64,000 nucleotides of DNA, taken from Agromyces mariniharenae. GTDB taxonomy: Bacteria; Actinomycetota; Actinomycetes; Actinomycetales; Microbacteriaceae. Both the position numbers and the translations under genes were made by a program. Location of the stretch: positions 310,001 through 374,000 of the forward strand of contig NZ_VSSB01000002.1 of NCBI RefSeq assembly GCF_008122505.1. Direction: 5' to 3'. Shown here piece after piece: positions 9,617 to 18,366 of this stretch; within the stretch, counting starts at the first letter, position 1, and the number at the start of each line of letters is the position of its first letter. The notes under the pieces were generated by a model. The model did no database searches and was not told the DNA's origin. It worked only from the letters and a program-made list of their open reading frames with translations.

Positions 9617-10935
9617 TGGCCGAGCGGGGACCCACCACCGCCGGGGCGGACACCCCCGACCGGGGCGGGCCCCCGCGCGCCGACGCGGCGACCGCCGCCG
9701 GCCAGCCGCTCGGCCGATTCCTCCGGGCGCGGCCGTGGCTCGTCGACGCGGCGGTCTCGCTCGTGTTCACGGCCATCGTCGTCGCGACGCTCGCGTCCGA
9801 GGCACTCACGGGTCAGGCCGTCGTCACGGTGTGGGACGTGCTCACGATCGCCGGCACCGCCATCGCCCTGCTCTTCCGCCGCCGTGCGCCGCTCACGGTG
9901 CTCGTCGTGGTGCTGCTGCTGACGACCGTGATCACGTTCTCGGCGCAGTCGAACCTGCTCCTCGCGGTGCCGATCGCGCTCTACGCGGTCGCCGCCCTCC
10001 GCTCGCCCACGATCGGCTGGATCGCGGGCGCGGGCGCCTACCTCGTCACGGTCGTGAGCCTCTTCGCCTGGCTGCCCGCGCTCTCGGCGCAGCTCGGCGA
10101 GCCCGGCGCCTTCGACATCCCGGTCGTGCTGCTCACCCTCGCGATGGCCGACACCGTGGGCGTGCTGCTCGGTGCGAACACCTGGCAGCGCGCGGAGCGC
10201 GTGAAGGTCCTCACCGAACGTGCCGAGCAGCTCTCCCGGGAGCGGGACGCCCAGGCGCGGATCGCCACCCTCGCCGAGCGCAGCCGCATCGCCGGTGAGA
10301 TGCACGACATCGTCGCGCACAGCCTCTCGGTCATGATCTCGCTGGCCGACGGCGCAGACGCCACGCTCGAACGCGATCCCGCGACCGCGCGCCGTGCCCT
10401 GGCCCAGCTCTCCGAGACCGGGCGCTCCGCCCTGCAGGACATGCGCCGCACGCTGTCGGTGCTCGGCGAGTCGACGGATGCCGCCGCCGCCCGCGAGCCC
10501 GCACCGGGCCATGCCGACCTGGCCGACCTCGTCGAGCGCTTCCGCACGGCCGGGCTGCCGGTGCGCTTCTCGGTGCGCGGCACCCCGATCGCGAACGCGA
10601 CGTTCGAGCTGGCCGTGTATCGCGTCGTGCAGGAGGCGCTCACGAACGCCCTCCGCTATGCACCGGATGCCGCGCACGTCACGGTCGCGGTCGAGTACGG
10701 TCCGCCCGCCACCACGGTCACCGTGACCGACGACGGCCGCGGCGCTGCGACGGGGGAGTCGGCCGGGTCGGGCCGCGGCCTCATCGGCATGGCGGAGCGG
10801 GCGGCGGTGTTCGGCGGCACGGTCGAGGCGGGCCCGGTCCCGACCGGCGGCTGGCGGGTCCGGGCCGTGCTACCGCACCCCGACGGCGGACGGGCCGCGG
10901 AGGGTGACGCGATCGGCGGTGACGGCGATGCCTGA
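9616..10935 (+). CDS. sensor histidine kinase (NarL/DesK-type, HisKA_3)
   Basis: A 439-residue membrane kinase. About five hydrophobic segments fill residues 35-190, then a coiled linker, the HisKA_3 phosphoacceptor box GEMHDIVAHSLSVMI (His near residue 230), and a HATPase domain with VVQEALTNALRYA (N box) and DDGRGA ... GRGLIGMAERA (G boxes). The sensing part is embedded in the membrane with no large extracellular domain, as in sensors that work with an ABC transporter. The start ATG overlaps the permease stop by one base; the stop lies 8 bases inside the response regulator gene. Confidence 0.92.
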   Translation: MAERGPTTAGADTPDRGGPPRADAATAAGQPLGRFLRARPWLVDAAVSLVFTAIVVATLASEALTGQAVVTVWDVLTIAGTAIALLFRRRAPLTVLVVVLLLTTVITFSAQSNLLLAVPIALYAVAALRSPTIGWIAGAGAYLVTVVSLFAWLPALSAQLGEPGAFDIPVVLLTLAMADTVGVLLGANTWQRAERVKVLTERAEQLSRERDAQARIATLAERSRIAGEMHDIVAHSLSVMISLADGADATLERDPATARRALAQLSETGRSALQDMRRTLSVLGESTDAAAAREPAPGHADLADLVERFRTAGLPVRFSVRGTPIANATFELAVYRVVQEALTNALRYAPDAAHVTVAVEYGPPATTVTVTDDGRGAATGESAGSGRGLIGMAERAAVFGGTVEAGPVPTGGWRVRAVLPHPDGGRAAEGDAIGGDGDA

Positions 10936-11674
10936 CCAGGGGTCCGCGCGCGGCATCCGCGTGCTGCTCGTCGACGACCAGCCGCTCATCCGGCTGGGCT
11001 TCCGCATGGTGCTCGAAGGCGAGCCCGACCTCACGGTCGTCGGCGAGGCCGACGACGGCGCCGCGGCGATCGCGCGGACGGGCGAGCTCGCGCCCGACGT
11101 GGTCGTCATGGACGTGCGGATGCCCGGCATGGACGGGATCGCGGCGACCGAGCGGATCGTCGCGACCTCGCCGGGGGCGCGGGTGCTCATCGTGACCACC
11201 TTCGACCTCGACGAGTACGCGTTCGCGGGACTGCGGGCCGGTGCGAGCGGGTTCCTGCTGAAGAACGCGCCGCCCGCCGAGCTCGTGCACGCCATCCGCA
11301 CGGTCGCCGCGGGCGACGCGATCGTCGAGCCGCGGGTGACGCGGCGGCTGCTCGACCTGTTCGGCGGGCAGCTCCCCGCCGACGGCGCGGTCGCTCCCGC
11401 CTCGGCCGAACCCGCGCCCGCCCGCGATCCGCTCGACGACCCGAGGCTCGCGTCGCTCACCGAACGCGAGGCGGAGGTGTTCACGGCCATCGCCCGCGGC
11501 ATGAGCAACGCCGAGATCTCGTCGGCGCTCTACCTGTCGGAGTCGACGGTGAAGACGCACGTCGGCCGCATCCTCATGAAGCTCGGCCTGCGCGACCGCA
11601 TCCACGCCGTCGTGCTCGGCTACGAGACCGGGGTCGTGCGACCGGGCGCCCCCGAGGGCCGCCCGCCCGCCTGA
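10928..11674 (+). CDS. LuxR/NarL-family response regulator
   Basis: A 248-residue regulator: receiver domain (VLLVDDQPLIRLGF, phosphoacceptor Asp in VVMDVRMPGMDG near residue 61, Lys in LLKNAPP) followed by a C-terminal LuxR helix-turn-helix (LTEREAEVFTAIARGMSNAEIS ... STVKTHV). A Pro/Ala linker of ~35 residues separates them. Start ATG 10928 is preferred (GGCGGTGA upstream); a GTG at 10904 is possible. Partner of the preceding kinase and the likely regulator of this ABC operon. Confidence 0.92.
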   Translation: MPDQGSARGIRVLLVDDQPLIRLGFRMVLEGEPDLTVVGEADDGAAAIARTGELAPDVVVMDVRMPGMDGIAATERIVATSPGARVLIVTTFDLDEYAFAGLRAGASGFLLKNAPPAELVHAIRTVAAGDAIVEPRVTRRLLDLFGGQLPADGAVAPASAEPAPARDPLDDPRLASLTEREAEVFTAIARGMSNAEISSALYLSESTVKTHVGRILMKLGLRDRIHAVVLGYETGVVRPGAPEGRPPA

Positions 11675-11732
11675 GAACGCGACTCATTCCCATCACGGAG
11701 CGGTCGCGGCATCCGCGCCTACGCTGGAGGGG

Positions 11733-12665
11733 ATGGCACACACGCACGACCAGGCGCACGCCCACGGGGCGTCGTCGAACCGCACCCGCATCGTGGTGGC
11801 GATGGCGATCATCGGCGCGTTCCTGGTGGTGCAGGTCGTCGGCGGCATCCTGAGCGGCTCGCTCGCGCTGCTCGCCGACGCGGGCCACATGGCGAGCGAC
11901 CTCATCGGCCTCGTCGTCGCGCTCGTCGCGGCCATCGTCGCGGCGCGGCCCGCGACCGATCGGCAGACCTACGGGTACCGTCGCGCGGAGGTGCTGGGCG
12001 CCCTCGTGAACGGCGTCATCCTCGTGGTCGTCGCGGTGACGGTGGCCGTGTCGGCGATCGGACGGCTCATGAGCGGCGCCGAGGGCGAGGCGCACGAGGT
12101 GCAGGGCGTGCCCATGCTCGTCATCGCGGTGATCGGCCTCCTCGCGAACGTCGCCGCCATGCTCGTGCTGCGCGGCGGCGCGAAGGAGTCGATCAACATG
12201 CGCGGCGCCTACCTCGAGGTGCTCGGCGACCTCATCGGCTCCGCGCTCGTGATCATCGCCGCGCTCGTCATCGTCACGACGGGCTTCGATGCGGCCGACC
12301 CCATCGCGTCGCTCCTCATCGCGGTGCTCATCGTGCCGCGTGCGCTCTCGCTGCTGCGCGATGTCGTGCACGTGCTGTTCGAGTCGGCGCCCGCCGACAC
12401 CGACGTGGCTGAGATCCGGGAGCACCTGCTCGGCACCCCCGGCGTCGTCGCCGTGCACGACGTGCACGTGTGGCAGATCACGTCGGGGTCGCCCGTCTTC
12501 AGCGCGCACGTCGAGGTCGAGCCCGAGGTCTTCGAGTCGGGTCGCGCGGGCGAGCTCCTCGACGAGCTGGGCGGATGCCTCGCCGAGCACTTCGACGTCG
12601 CGCACTCGACGTTCCAGCTGGAGCCCGCCGGACGTGCCGAGCAGGAGCAGCCGCAGCATCCGTGA
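11733..12665 (+). CDS. cation diffusion facilitator family transporter (CzcD-like)
   Basis: A 310-residue metal/proton antiporter that exports divalent cations such as zinc. The N-terminus is His-rich (HTHDQAHAHG). Six membrane helices are seen, with the metal-site motif LLADAGHMASD in helix 2 (HxxxD near residues 50-54) and LEVLGDLIGS in helix 5, followed by the cytoplasmic domain with VHDVHVWQITSG, a CzcD hallmark. It converges on the ECF41 sigma factor gene with only 9 bases between stops. No metal regulator is adjacent. Confidence 0.92.
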   Translation: MAHTHDQAHAHGASSNRTRIVVAMAIIGAFLVVQVVGGILSGSLALLADAGHMASDLIGLVVALVAAIVAARPATDRQTYGYRRAEVLGALVNGVILVVVAVTVAVSAIGRLMSGAEGEAHEVQGVPMLVIAVIGLLANVAAMLVLRGGAKESINMRGAYLEVLGDLIGSALVIIAALVIVTTGFDAADPIASLLIAVLIVPRALSLLRDVVHVLFESAPADTDVAEIREHLLGTPGVVAVHDVHVWQITSGSPVFSAHVEVEPEVFESGRAGELLDELGGCLAEHFDVAHSTFQLEPAGRAEQEQPQHP

Positions 12666-12674
12666 CGGGGCTTA

Positions 12675-13583
12675 TTACACGCCGTCGCACAGCAGCGCGA
12701 ACAGGTCCCCGACCGGTCCCATGTGCCGCAGCTTGTCGGGATTGAGCTGGTTCGTGATCGAGCGGACCGCGCCGCCCTCGACGTGCAGCGTGAGCAGCGA
12801 GACCGTCGCCCCGTCGGCCGTGCGGATCCGCACCGCGTGCTCGGCGTTCGCGACCGTCGGCTCGAGCCGCACGCCCAGCGGCGCACCGCGACGCATGAGG
12901 CCGATGAGGAACCGCGCGACCGCGACGTCGCCAGACATCGGGTGCTGGATCGCGGGCGCCTTGCCGCCGCCGTCGGCGGTGAACAGCACGTCGGGCGCGA
13001 GCACGCGCAGGACGCCGTCGACGTCGCCGTCGCGCAGCGCCTCGAGGAACTCGTCGGTGAGGCGCGCGGCATCCGCGTCGTCCACATCGAACCGGACGCC
13101 GCCGCTCGCCACGCGCGCCCGCGCGCGGTGCATGATCTGGCGGCACGCGGCCGGGTCGCGCTCGACCATCTGGGCGATCTCGTCGTAGTCGAAGCCGAGC
13201 GCTTCGCGCAGCACGAAGACGGCGCGCTCGACGGGCCCGAGCCGCTCGAGCATCATGAGCACCGCGACCGAGAGCGTCTCATCCTGCTCGATGCGGCGGG
13301 CGGGATCGGCGTCGTCGGCGAGCAGCGGCTCGGGCAACCAGGGGCCGACGTAGACCTCGCGTGCATGGCGGGCCGAGCGCAGCACGTCGATGGCGAGCCG
13401 CGTCGCCACGGTCGACGCGAACGCGTCGGGACGCTCGATCGGCTCTCCGGCGAGCTCGTGCTCGTGGATGCGCAGGAGTCCCGCCTGCACCACGTCCTCG
13501 GCCTCGGTCACGCTGCCGAGCATGCGGTAGGCGATGGAGAACATCAGCGGGCGGAGCGTCGGGACTTCGACGGCGAGATCCAT
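12675..13583 (-). CDS. ECF41-family RNA polymerase sigma factor (SigJ-like)
   Basis: A 302-residue extracytoplasmic-function sigma factor. Region 2 (FSIAYRMLGSVTEAEDVVQ) and region 4 (LGFDYDEIAQMVERDPAACRQ) are followed by a ~120-residue SnoaL-like C-terminal domain. The GPWLPEPL motif between the sigma regions and NPDKL at the end are diagnostic of group ECF41, in which the fused C-terminal domain controls activity instead of a separate anti-sigma factor. It is divergent from an NAD-dependent epimerase gene, the partner type expected for ECF41 (carboxymuconolactone decarboxylase, oxidoreductase or epimerase). The inducing signal is unknown. Confidence 0.93.
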   Translation of the reverse strand: MDLAVEVPTLRPLMFSIAYRMLGSVTEAEDVVQAGLLRIHEHELAGEPIERPDAFASTVATRLAIDVLRSARHAREVYVGPWLPEPLLADDADPARRIEQDETLSVAVLMMLERLGPVERAVFVLREALGFDYDEIAQMVERDPAACRQIMHRARARVASGGVRFDVDDADAARLTDEFLEALRDGDVDGVLRVLAPDVLFTADGGGKAPAIQHPMSGDVAVARFLIGLMRRGAPLGVRLEPTVANAEHAVRIRTADGATVSLLTLHVEGGAVRSITNQLNPDKLRHMGPVGDLFALLCDGV

Positions 13584-13593
13584 GCTCCGAGCC

Positions 13594-13620
13594 TGTCACA
13601 CGAGGGCTGCGTCGTCCGTC
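13594..13620 (+). promoter_or_regulatory. ECF41-dependent promoter of the epimerase gene
   Basis: TGTCACA (13594-13600), 16 bases, then CGTC (13617-13620). This matches the bipartite promoter described for ECF41 sigma factors (TGTCACA ... CGTC). It reads toward the epimerase gene whose ATG is at 13647; the ribosome-binding site AGGAGAGGAG lies between. Two further CGTC copies (13610, 13613) make the exact -10 position slightly ambiguous. Confidence 0.8.
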
Positions 13621-13646
13621 GGAGGGGGTGAGGAGAGGAGAACATC

Positions 13647-14615
13647 ATGAGGATCTTCATCGCCGGCGGGACGGGCGCGGTCGGCTCCCGGCTCGTGCCC
13701 TTGTTCGTCGCGGCGGGACACGAGGTGACGGGAACGTCGCGCACTGCCGAGGGCGTTGCGCGCATCGCCGCGGCGGGCGGTCGCGGGGTGGTCATGGACG
13801 GGCGGGACGCCGCATCCGTTCGCCGTGCCGTGCTCGACGCAGCGCCCGACGTGCTCGTGCATCAGGTCACGGCGCTGTCGGGGCATTTCGACTTCAAGCG
13901 GTTCGACGAGACCTTCGCGGTCACGAACGAGCTGCGAACGCGCGGCACGGACGCGCTCCTCGCCGCCGCGAAGGAGGCGGGCACCGGCCGCATCGTCGTG
14001 CAGAGCTACACCGGCTGGACGAACGAGCACGCCGGCTCGGCCGTGAAGACCGAGGCGGATCCGCTCGACCCGAACCCGGTTCCCGCGGCCGGGAACACGC
14101 TCGCGGCGATCGCGTACGCCGAACGGGCGACCCTCGACGCCGGCGGACTGGCGCTGCGCTTCGGCAACTTCTACGGCCCGGGGCAGTCGCTCGGCGAGGG
14201 CGGCGAGATGCTGGAGTCCGTGCGCAGGCGGCAGGTGCCGATCGTCGGCGGGGGTCGCGGGATCTGGTCGTTCTGCCACATCGACGATGCGGCTGCAGCG
14301 ACCGTCGCCGCCGCCACCCGTGGTGCTGCCGGGATCTACAACATCGTCGACGACGAACCCGCGGCCGTCTCGGAGTGGCTGCCCGAGCTCGCCAGGGTCG
14401 TCGGCGCGAAGTCGCCGACGCGCGTGCCCGCCTGGGTCGCGCGGATGGCGATCGGCGAGTTCGGCGTCGCCTGGATGACGACCGGGCGCGGCTCGTCGAA
14501 CGCGAAGGCGAAGGCGGAGCTCGGCTGGGCGCCGCGCTACGCGACCTGGCGCGAGGGCTTCCGCTCGGGGCTCGGGGTCGGCGCGGCTCACACCGCGAGC
14601 AGCCTCGCGAAGTAG
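13647..14615 (+). CDS. NAD(P)-dependent epimerase/oxidoreductase, ECF41 target
   Basis: A 322-residue extended-SDR protein. The Rossmann motif is IFIAGGTGAVGSRL (residues 3-16); a Tyr near RIVVQSYTGW and the segment LRFGNFYGPGQ are typical of NAD-dependent epimerase/dehydratase enzymes, although the classical YxxxK is not obvious. A strong ribosome-binding site precedes the ATG. It lies directly behind an ECF41-type promoter and is divergent from the ECF41 sigma gene, so it is the probable regulon member. Its 3' end overlaps the convergent epoxide hydrolase by 28 bases. Substrate unknown. Confidence 0.88.
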   Translation: MRIFIAGGTGAVGSRLVPLFVAAGHEVTGTSRTAEGVARIAAAGGRGVVMDGRDAASVRRAVLDAAPDVLVHQVTALSGHFDFKRFDETFAVTNELRTRGTDALLAAAKEAGTGRIVVQSYTGWTNEHAGSAVKTEADPLDPNPVPAAGNTLAAIAYAERATLDAGGLALRFGNFYGPGQSLGEGGEMLESVRRRQVPIVGGGRGIWSFCHIDDAAAATVAAATRGAAGIYNIVDDEPAAVSEWLPELARVVGAKSPTRVPAWVARMAIGEFGVAWMTTGRGSSNAKAKAELGWAPRYATWREGFRSGLGVGAAHTASSLAK

Positions 14616-15739
14616 GCGCGGATGTCCCCGACGAGCTCGTCGGGCGCCTCCATGGCGGGGAAGTGGCCGCCGCGCGGGTGCTCGCGCCAGAATGCGAGGT
14701 GCCCGTCGGGATTGAGGATGCGCTCCATGAGCGGCTCCTCGCCGAACGCGGCCATGCCCTGCGGCCGGTCGTGCTGCCGTCCCCACGCGGCCTGGGCGTG
14801 CGCGGCCTCGTACAGCATGTTCGCCGCGCCGTCGCCGCCGCGTCCGAACCAGGTCACCGTCACGAGCGTGAGCAGCGCGTCGAGGTCGACGGCGTCCTCG
14901 GGGAGGCCGGCGCGCGGGTCGGTCCACTCCTGGAACTTCTCGACGATCCAGGTCGCCTGCGCGATCGGGGAGTCGGTGAGCCCGTAGGCGATGCTGAGCG
15001 GTCGCGACGTCTGCAGCGCGAGGTACCCGAAGTCCTCGGTGCGGGCGTCCTTGAGCCGATCGTGGCGCTCGCGCTCGTCGTCGGTGAGGTGGTCGGTGGG
15101 CGGCGTGTACGCCGTCGCGATCGCGCCGGGATCGGTCGCCGCGATCGAGCCCAGCACGCGGTCGCCGGCGTCGAGGCAGAGTTGCTCGCTCACGCCGGCG
15201 CCGACGTCCTCGCCGAACACCGCGTAGCGGTCGTACCCGAGCGCCTGCATGAGCTCGTCGAACGCCTGCGCGGTGCGGGCGATGTCCCAGCCGTGGCTCG
15301 TGAGCGGGGTCGAGAACCCGAACCCCGGCATCGACGGGGCGACGACGTGGAACGCCGGCGTCGCGGCATCCGCTGCACCGCCCTGCCCCGGTTCGGCGAG
15401 CAGCGGCGCGATGCCCGCGAACTCGACGAAGCACGACGGGTAGCCGTGCAGGAGCAGCAGCGGCACGGCGCCGTCGTCGGCCGACCGCACGTGCAGCCCG
15501 TGGATGGGCTGGCCGTCGACCTCGGCGAGGAACTGGGGGAGTCGGTTGAGCCTCGCCTCCTCGGCCCGCCAGTCGTAGTCGTCGAGCCAGTACCGGGCGA
15601 GGCGCTGCGCGTACGGCACGGGCGTGCCGCGCGCCCAGTCCTCGGTGAGCGCGGCGGGCCAGCGCGTGCGCGCGAGCCGGTCCCGCAGGTCGGCGAGCTC
15701 CTCGTCGGGGATCGCGATCGTGTACGGCCGGATGTCCAT
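14588..15739 (-). CDS. epoxide hydrolase (EHN-domain alpha/beta hydrolase)
   Basis: A 383-residue enzyme with the N-terminal epoxide-hydrolase domain (EHN: IAIPDEELADLRDRLARTRWP) followed by an alpha/beta hydrolase fold. The oxyanion-hole motif HGYP is at residues 98-101, the nucleophile Asp is expected in FGEDVGAG (about residue 178), and the catalytic His in GGHFPAMEAP near the C-terminus. The start at 15739 (MDIRPY) has GAGAGGA upstream; the frame continues 26 codons further but only through a repeated sequence. It lies downstream of an AraC-family gene on the same strand and may be controlled by it. Confidence 0.9.
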   Translation of the reverse strand: MDIRPYTIAIPDEELADLRDRLARTRWPAALTEDWARGTPVPYAQRLARYWLDDYDWRAEEARLNRLPQFLAEVDGQPIHGLHVRSADDGAVPLLLLHGYPSCFVEFAGIAPLLAEPGQGGAADAATPAFHVVAPSMPGFGFSTPLTSHGWDIARTAQAFDELMQALGYDRYAVFGEDVGAGVSEQLCLDAGDRVLGSIAATDPGAIATAYTPPTDHLTDDERERHDRLKDARTEDFGYLALQTSRPLSIAYGLTDSPIAQATWIVEKFQEWTDPRAGLPEDAVDLDALLTLVTVTWFGRGGDGAANMLYEAAHAQAAWGRQHDRPQGMAAFGEEPLMERILNPDGHLAFWREHPRGGHFPAMEAPDELVGDIRAYFARLLAV

Positions 15740-15778
15740 GTCGTGGGTCCTCTCGATGGCGGCGACGCCGTCGAGTGA

Positions 15779-15876
15779 AGCGGATGCCGCGTGCGCTGTC
15801 TTGAACCGGAACGACATGTCCCTCGATCAATGGCGCCGAGCGGATGCCGCGTGCGCTGTCGTGAACCGGAACGACA
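15779..15876. repeat. 60-bp-period direct repeat between araC-type and epoxide hydrolase genes
   Basis: Two copies of a 38-base sequence, 15779-15816 and 15839-15876, differ at a single base (T versus G at 15801/15861) and start exactly 60 bases apart. Each contains TTGAACCGGAACGACA or its G variant. They fill the gap between the AraC-type regulator (stop at 15902) and the epoxide hydrolase start (15739). Spaced direct repeats are what AraC dimers usually bind, so these may be operators; a plain duplication is also possible. Confidence 0.75.
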
Positions 15877-15901
15877 CCTCTCCCGTGCGTGCGTGCGCCC
15901 G

Positions 15902-16579
15902 CTACACCGGCTCGTCGCGGCGCTGCGCCTCCGCAGGCGTGTAGCCCGTCAGCCGCTTCACGTCGCGCGTGAGGTGCGACTGGTCGGCGTATCCGAGTGC
16001 GTACGCGACGTCGGCGATCGCCTCGCCCGTGCGCAGGCGTGCGGCGGCCTCCCTGGCGCGTGCGATCTGGCGCACCTGGCGCAGGCTCCGGCCGGTGATG
16101 CGCGTGAAGTGGCGCTCGACCGTGCGCGGCGAGACCGGCGGCTCCTCTCCGAGCAGGGCCGCCTCGATGACCTCGTCGTGCGCCAGCAGGCCGGCGTCGT
16201 CGAATGCCGCGAGCAGGTCGTCGACGTCGTCGTAGCCGGGCATCGTCCACGTACGTCCCGCGAGCTCGAAGCGCTCGTCGTCGGGCATCGGCAGCGGCAC
16301 GGTGCGGTCGCACATCGAGTGCGGATCGACGTGCGTGAAGTACGTGCCCTGCGTGAACCGGACCCCGACGTTCGTGTTGCCGGCCCGGTAGGGCACCAGC
16401 GTCGGTCGTGACGACGGGCCGCTGAGCAGCACGCGTGCCCCGACCGGCATGCGCGTGAAGATCAGGTCCCAGCAGGCGTCGGCCGCCGCGAGGTAGGTGC
16501 CGTCGGTCGTGTCGACCGTGTGCCAGACCACGTCGACGAACCGGGACGATGAGGCGTGCTCCTCGTAGAGGAAGCTCAT
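15902..16579 (-). CDS. AraC-family transcriptional regulator
   Basis: A 225-residue regulator with an N-terminal ligand-binding region (about 130 residues, DUF6597-like: EEHASSSRFVDVVWHT) and a C-terminal AraC double helix-turn-helix (SPRTVERHFTRITGRSLRQVRQIARAREAAARL ... IADVAYALGYADQSHLTRDVKRLTGYTPAE). It is upstream of and co-oriented with the epoxide hydrolase gene, with a conspicuous direct repeat between them. The control target is inferred from that arrangement. Confidence 0.88.
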   Translation of the reverse strand: MSFLYEEHASSSRFVDVVWHTVDTTDGTYLAAADACWDLIFTRMPVGARVLLSGPSSRPTLVPYRAGNTNVGVRFTQGTYFTHVDPHSMCDRTVPLPMPDDERFELAGRTWTMPGYDDVDDLLAAFDDAGLLAHDEVIEAALLGEEPPVSPRTVERHFTRITGRSLRQVRQIARAREAAARLRTGEAIADVAYALGYADQSHLTRDVKRLTGYTPAEAQRRDEPV

Positions 16580-16646
16580 GCGGCCGAGTGTAGTCCGGCC
16601 CTCCGACGCGCGTCGGGGTCGCGCTCAGCGCGCGTCGGGGTCGAGC

Positions 16647-17405
16647 TCAGCGCTCCTCGGGGCCGCGCTCGAAGACCTCGGGGTCGAGCACGAGGTGCTC
16701 CGCCTCCTCGTGGTCGGTCACGACGTCCTCACCGGCGGCGGAGGCCTTCTTGGCCTTGCGGCGCTCGCTGAAGTAGTGCCAGGCGGTGATGAGCGCGGTG
16801 CCGCCGACCGCGATGAGCAGGATGATGTCGATGTAGTCGCGTACCAGGGTCGCGACCGGCGGGATGAAGCTCACGAGGTAGCCGAACATCGTGAGCCCGA
16901 AGCCCCAGAGCACGGCGCCGATGAAGTTGTAGAGCGTGTAGCGGCCGCGGTTCATGTGGCCGACGCCCGCGGCGACCGGGGCGAACGTGCGCACGATCGG
17001 CACGAACCGGGCGAGGATGATCGTGAGGCCGCCGAACCGCTCGAAGAACGCGTTCGTGCGCTCGACGTTCTTGACGCTGAAGAGGCCGCTCTCCTTGCGC
17101 TCGAACACCCTCGGACCGCCGCGATGGCCGATCTCGTAGCCGACTTCGCCGCCGACGAACGCGGACACGGCGATGAGCAGGGCGACGATCCAGACCGACA
17201 CCCCGAAGACGCCGTTCGGCGGCACGAGCTCGGGGTTCGACAGCAGGCCCGAGATGACGAGCAGCGTGTCGCCCGGCAGGAGGAAGCCGACGAGCAGGCC
17301 CGTCTCCGCGAAGACGATGAAGCACACCACCAGCAACGCCCAGGGCCCGGCCGCGGCGATGATCGACTCGGGGTCGAGGAACGGGATGAGCGCGGTGTGG
17401 ATCAT
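16647..17405 (-). CDS. DedA/SNARE-associated family membrane protein
   Basis: A 252-residue DedA protein. Visible hallmarks are FAETGLLVGFLLPGDTLLVISG (residues ~33-54), GGEVGYEIGHRGG and FGGLTIILARFVPIVRTFAPVAAG. Family members act in membrane homeostasis and, in some cases, lipid-carrier recycling (undecaprenyl phosphate flipping). The C-terminal ~35 residues are acidic and cytoplasmic. The stop is followed toward AraC by a short tandem repeat (two copies of GCGCGTCGGGGTCG around 16607-16643). Confidence 0.93.
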   Translation of the reverse strand: MIHTALIPFLDPESIIAAAGPWALLVVCFIVFAETGLLVGFLLPGDTLLVISGLLSNPELVPPNGVFGVSVWIVALLIAVSAFVGGEVGYEIGHRGGPRVFERKESGLFSVKNVERTNAFFERFGGLTIILARFVPIVRTFAPVAAGVGHMNRGRYTLYNFIGAVLWGFGLTMFGYLVSFIPPVATLVRDYIDIILLIAVGGTALITAWHYFSERRKAKKASAAGEDVVTDHEEAEHLVLDPEVFERGPEER

Positions 17406-17588
17406 TGGGATGGCTCCAGTCGTCGGACACGGCGTATCGCCGGGTCAACAGGCGGCGTGGTGTCGTTGCAGTCTACCCAGCGGATGCCGCGTCGGACTGG
17501 GATCCGGCCGGGAAATCATCCGAGCGGATGACGGGCGGCCGCGACATCCGCTGCCGGCTCGCTGTGTGGCCGCGAACGATGACCGCGC

Positions 17589-18242
17589 TCAGGCGTCGAG
17601 CGCCTCGAAGATCGCGCTGTTCATGCGGAAGGACGTGCGCACCTCCGCGACGAGCATGTCGACCTCCTCCGGCCGGAGCGCGAGCGCGTTCATCGCCTCG
17701 CGGTAGCCGCGCTTGTAGCGCACCACGCCGCCGTCGGCGACGTCGAACCGGTAGAAGCCGAGCTGCTCGGGTGTCGCGCCGTAGTGGCGGGCGACGAGCG
17801 ACGCGATCGCCTGTCCGCCCGACAGGTCGCCGAGGTACCTCGTGTAGTGGTGCGCGAGGTAGCGCACGTCGTCGTCGGCGACGGCGCGCAGGTGGGCCGC
17901 ATACTCGGCCGTCTCGGGCAGCGGCGCGTGCGCGTCGCGCCAGTCGGATGCCCCGAGCGCGGACAGGTCGGCGTCGATGGCCGCCATGCGCGCGAGCTCG
18001 GGGTCGAACACGGCGGGATCGCCCGGGCGGGCGCCGCGCTCCTCGAGGGCCTCGTACACCCACGCGAGCTGGGCGAGGTAGCGCGTGTAGTCGGCCAGCG
18101 AGAGCTCGCCGCCCATGAGGGCCGTGATGAAGCCGCGTGTCTCGGCGGCGCGGTGGTCGTCGGCGGAGGCCGCGCGCACGAGGGCGGCGACGTCGAGGGG
18201 CTCGGTGGAGGTGGGCACGGCGGGCGGGGGAGCGATCGTCAT
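17589..18242 (-). CDS. hmuO: biliverdin-producing heme oxygenase
   Basis: A 217-residue heme oxygenase that cleaves heme to biliverdin, CO and iron for use of host or environmental heme iron. The proximal heme ligand is the His of SADDHRAAE (residue 30), and the distal helix motif YLGDLSGGQAIA is present. Length and layout match actinobacterial HmuO/HugZ-independent enzymes of the HO-1 fold. An IdeR/DtxR-type iron box sits just upstream, so expression is expected when iron is scarce. The partner reductase is not nearby. Confidence 0.95.
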   Translation of the reverse strand: MTIAPPPAVPTSTEPLDVAALVRAASADDHRAAETRGFITALMGGELSLADYTRYLAQLAWVYEALEERGARPGDPAVFDPELARMAAIDADLSALGASDWRDAHAPLPETAEYAAHLRAVADDDVRYLAHHYTRYLGDLSGGQAIASLVARHYGATPEQLGFYRFDVADGGVVRYKRGYREAMNALALRPEEVDMLVAEVRTSFRMNSAIFEALDA

Positions 18243-18277
18243 GTCGAGCCTTCGTTCTGGACCGCCGCGAGCGGAGG

Positions 18278-18296
18278 TTAGGTAAGCATTACCTCA
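18278..18296 (-). promoter_or_regulatory. IdeR/DtxR iron box upstream of hmuO
   Basis: TTAGGTAAGCATTACCTCA, a 19-base near-palindrome agreeing at 15 of 19 positions with the DtxR/IdeR consensus TTAGGTTAGCCTAACCTAA. It ends about 36 bases upstream of the hmuO start at 18242, a position suited to blocking the promoter when the regulator binds iron. It also lies 71 bases before the divergent LLM-class gene. Confidence 0.85.
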
Positions 18297-18366
18297 CTCA
18301 GCGTAGGGGTCGTGCTCGTTCGAGGGAAGGGCCGACGTGTCGGAGGGCGCGAGTAACGTCACGCGC

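Noticed and set aside
13596..16313. 905-codon minus-strand frame over the epimerase and epoxide hydrolase genes
   Set aside because: Composition is Arg/Ala/Gly-rich in the wrong frame; both real genes have clear motifs in other frames.
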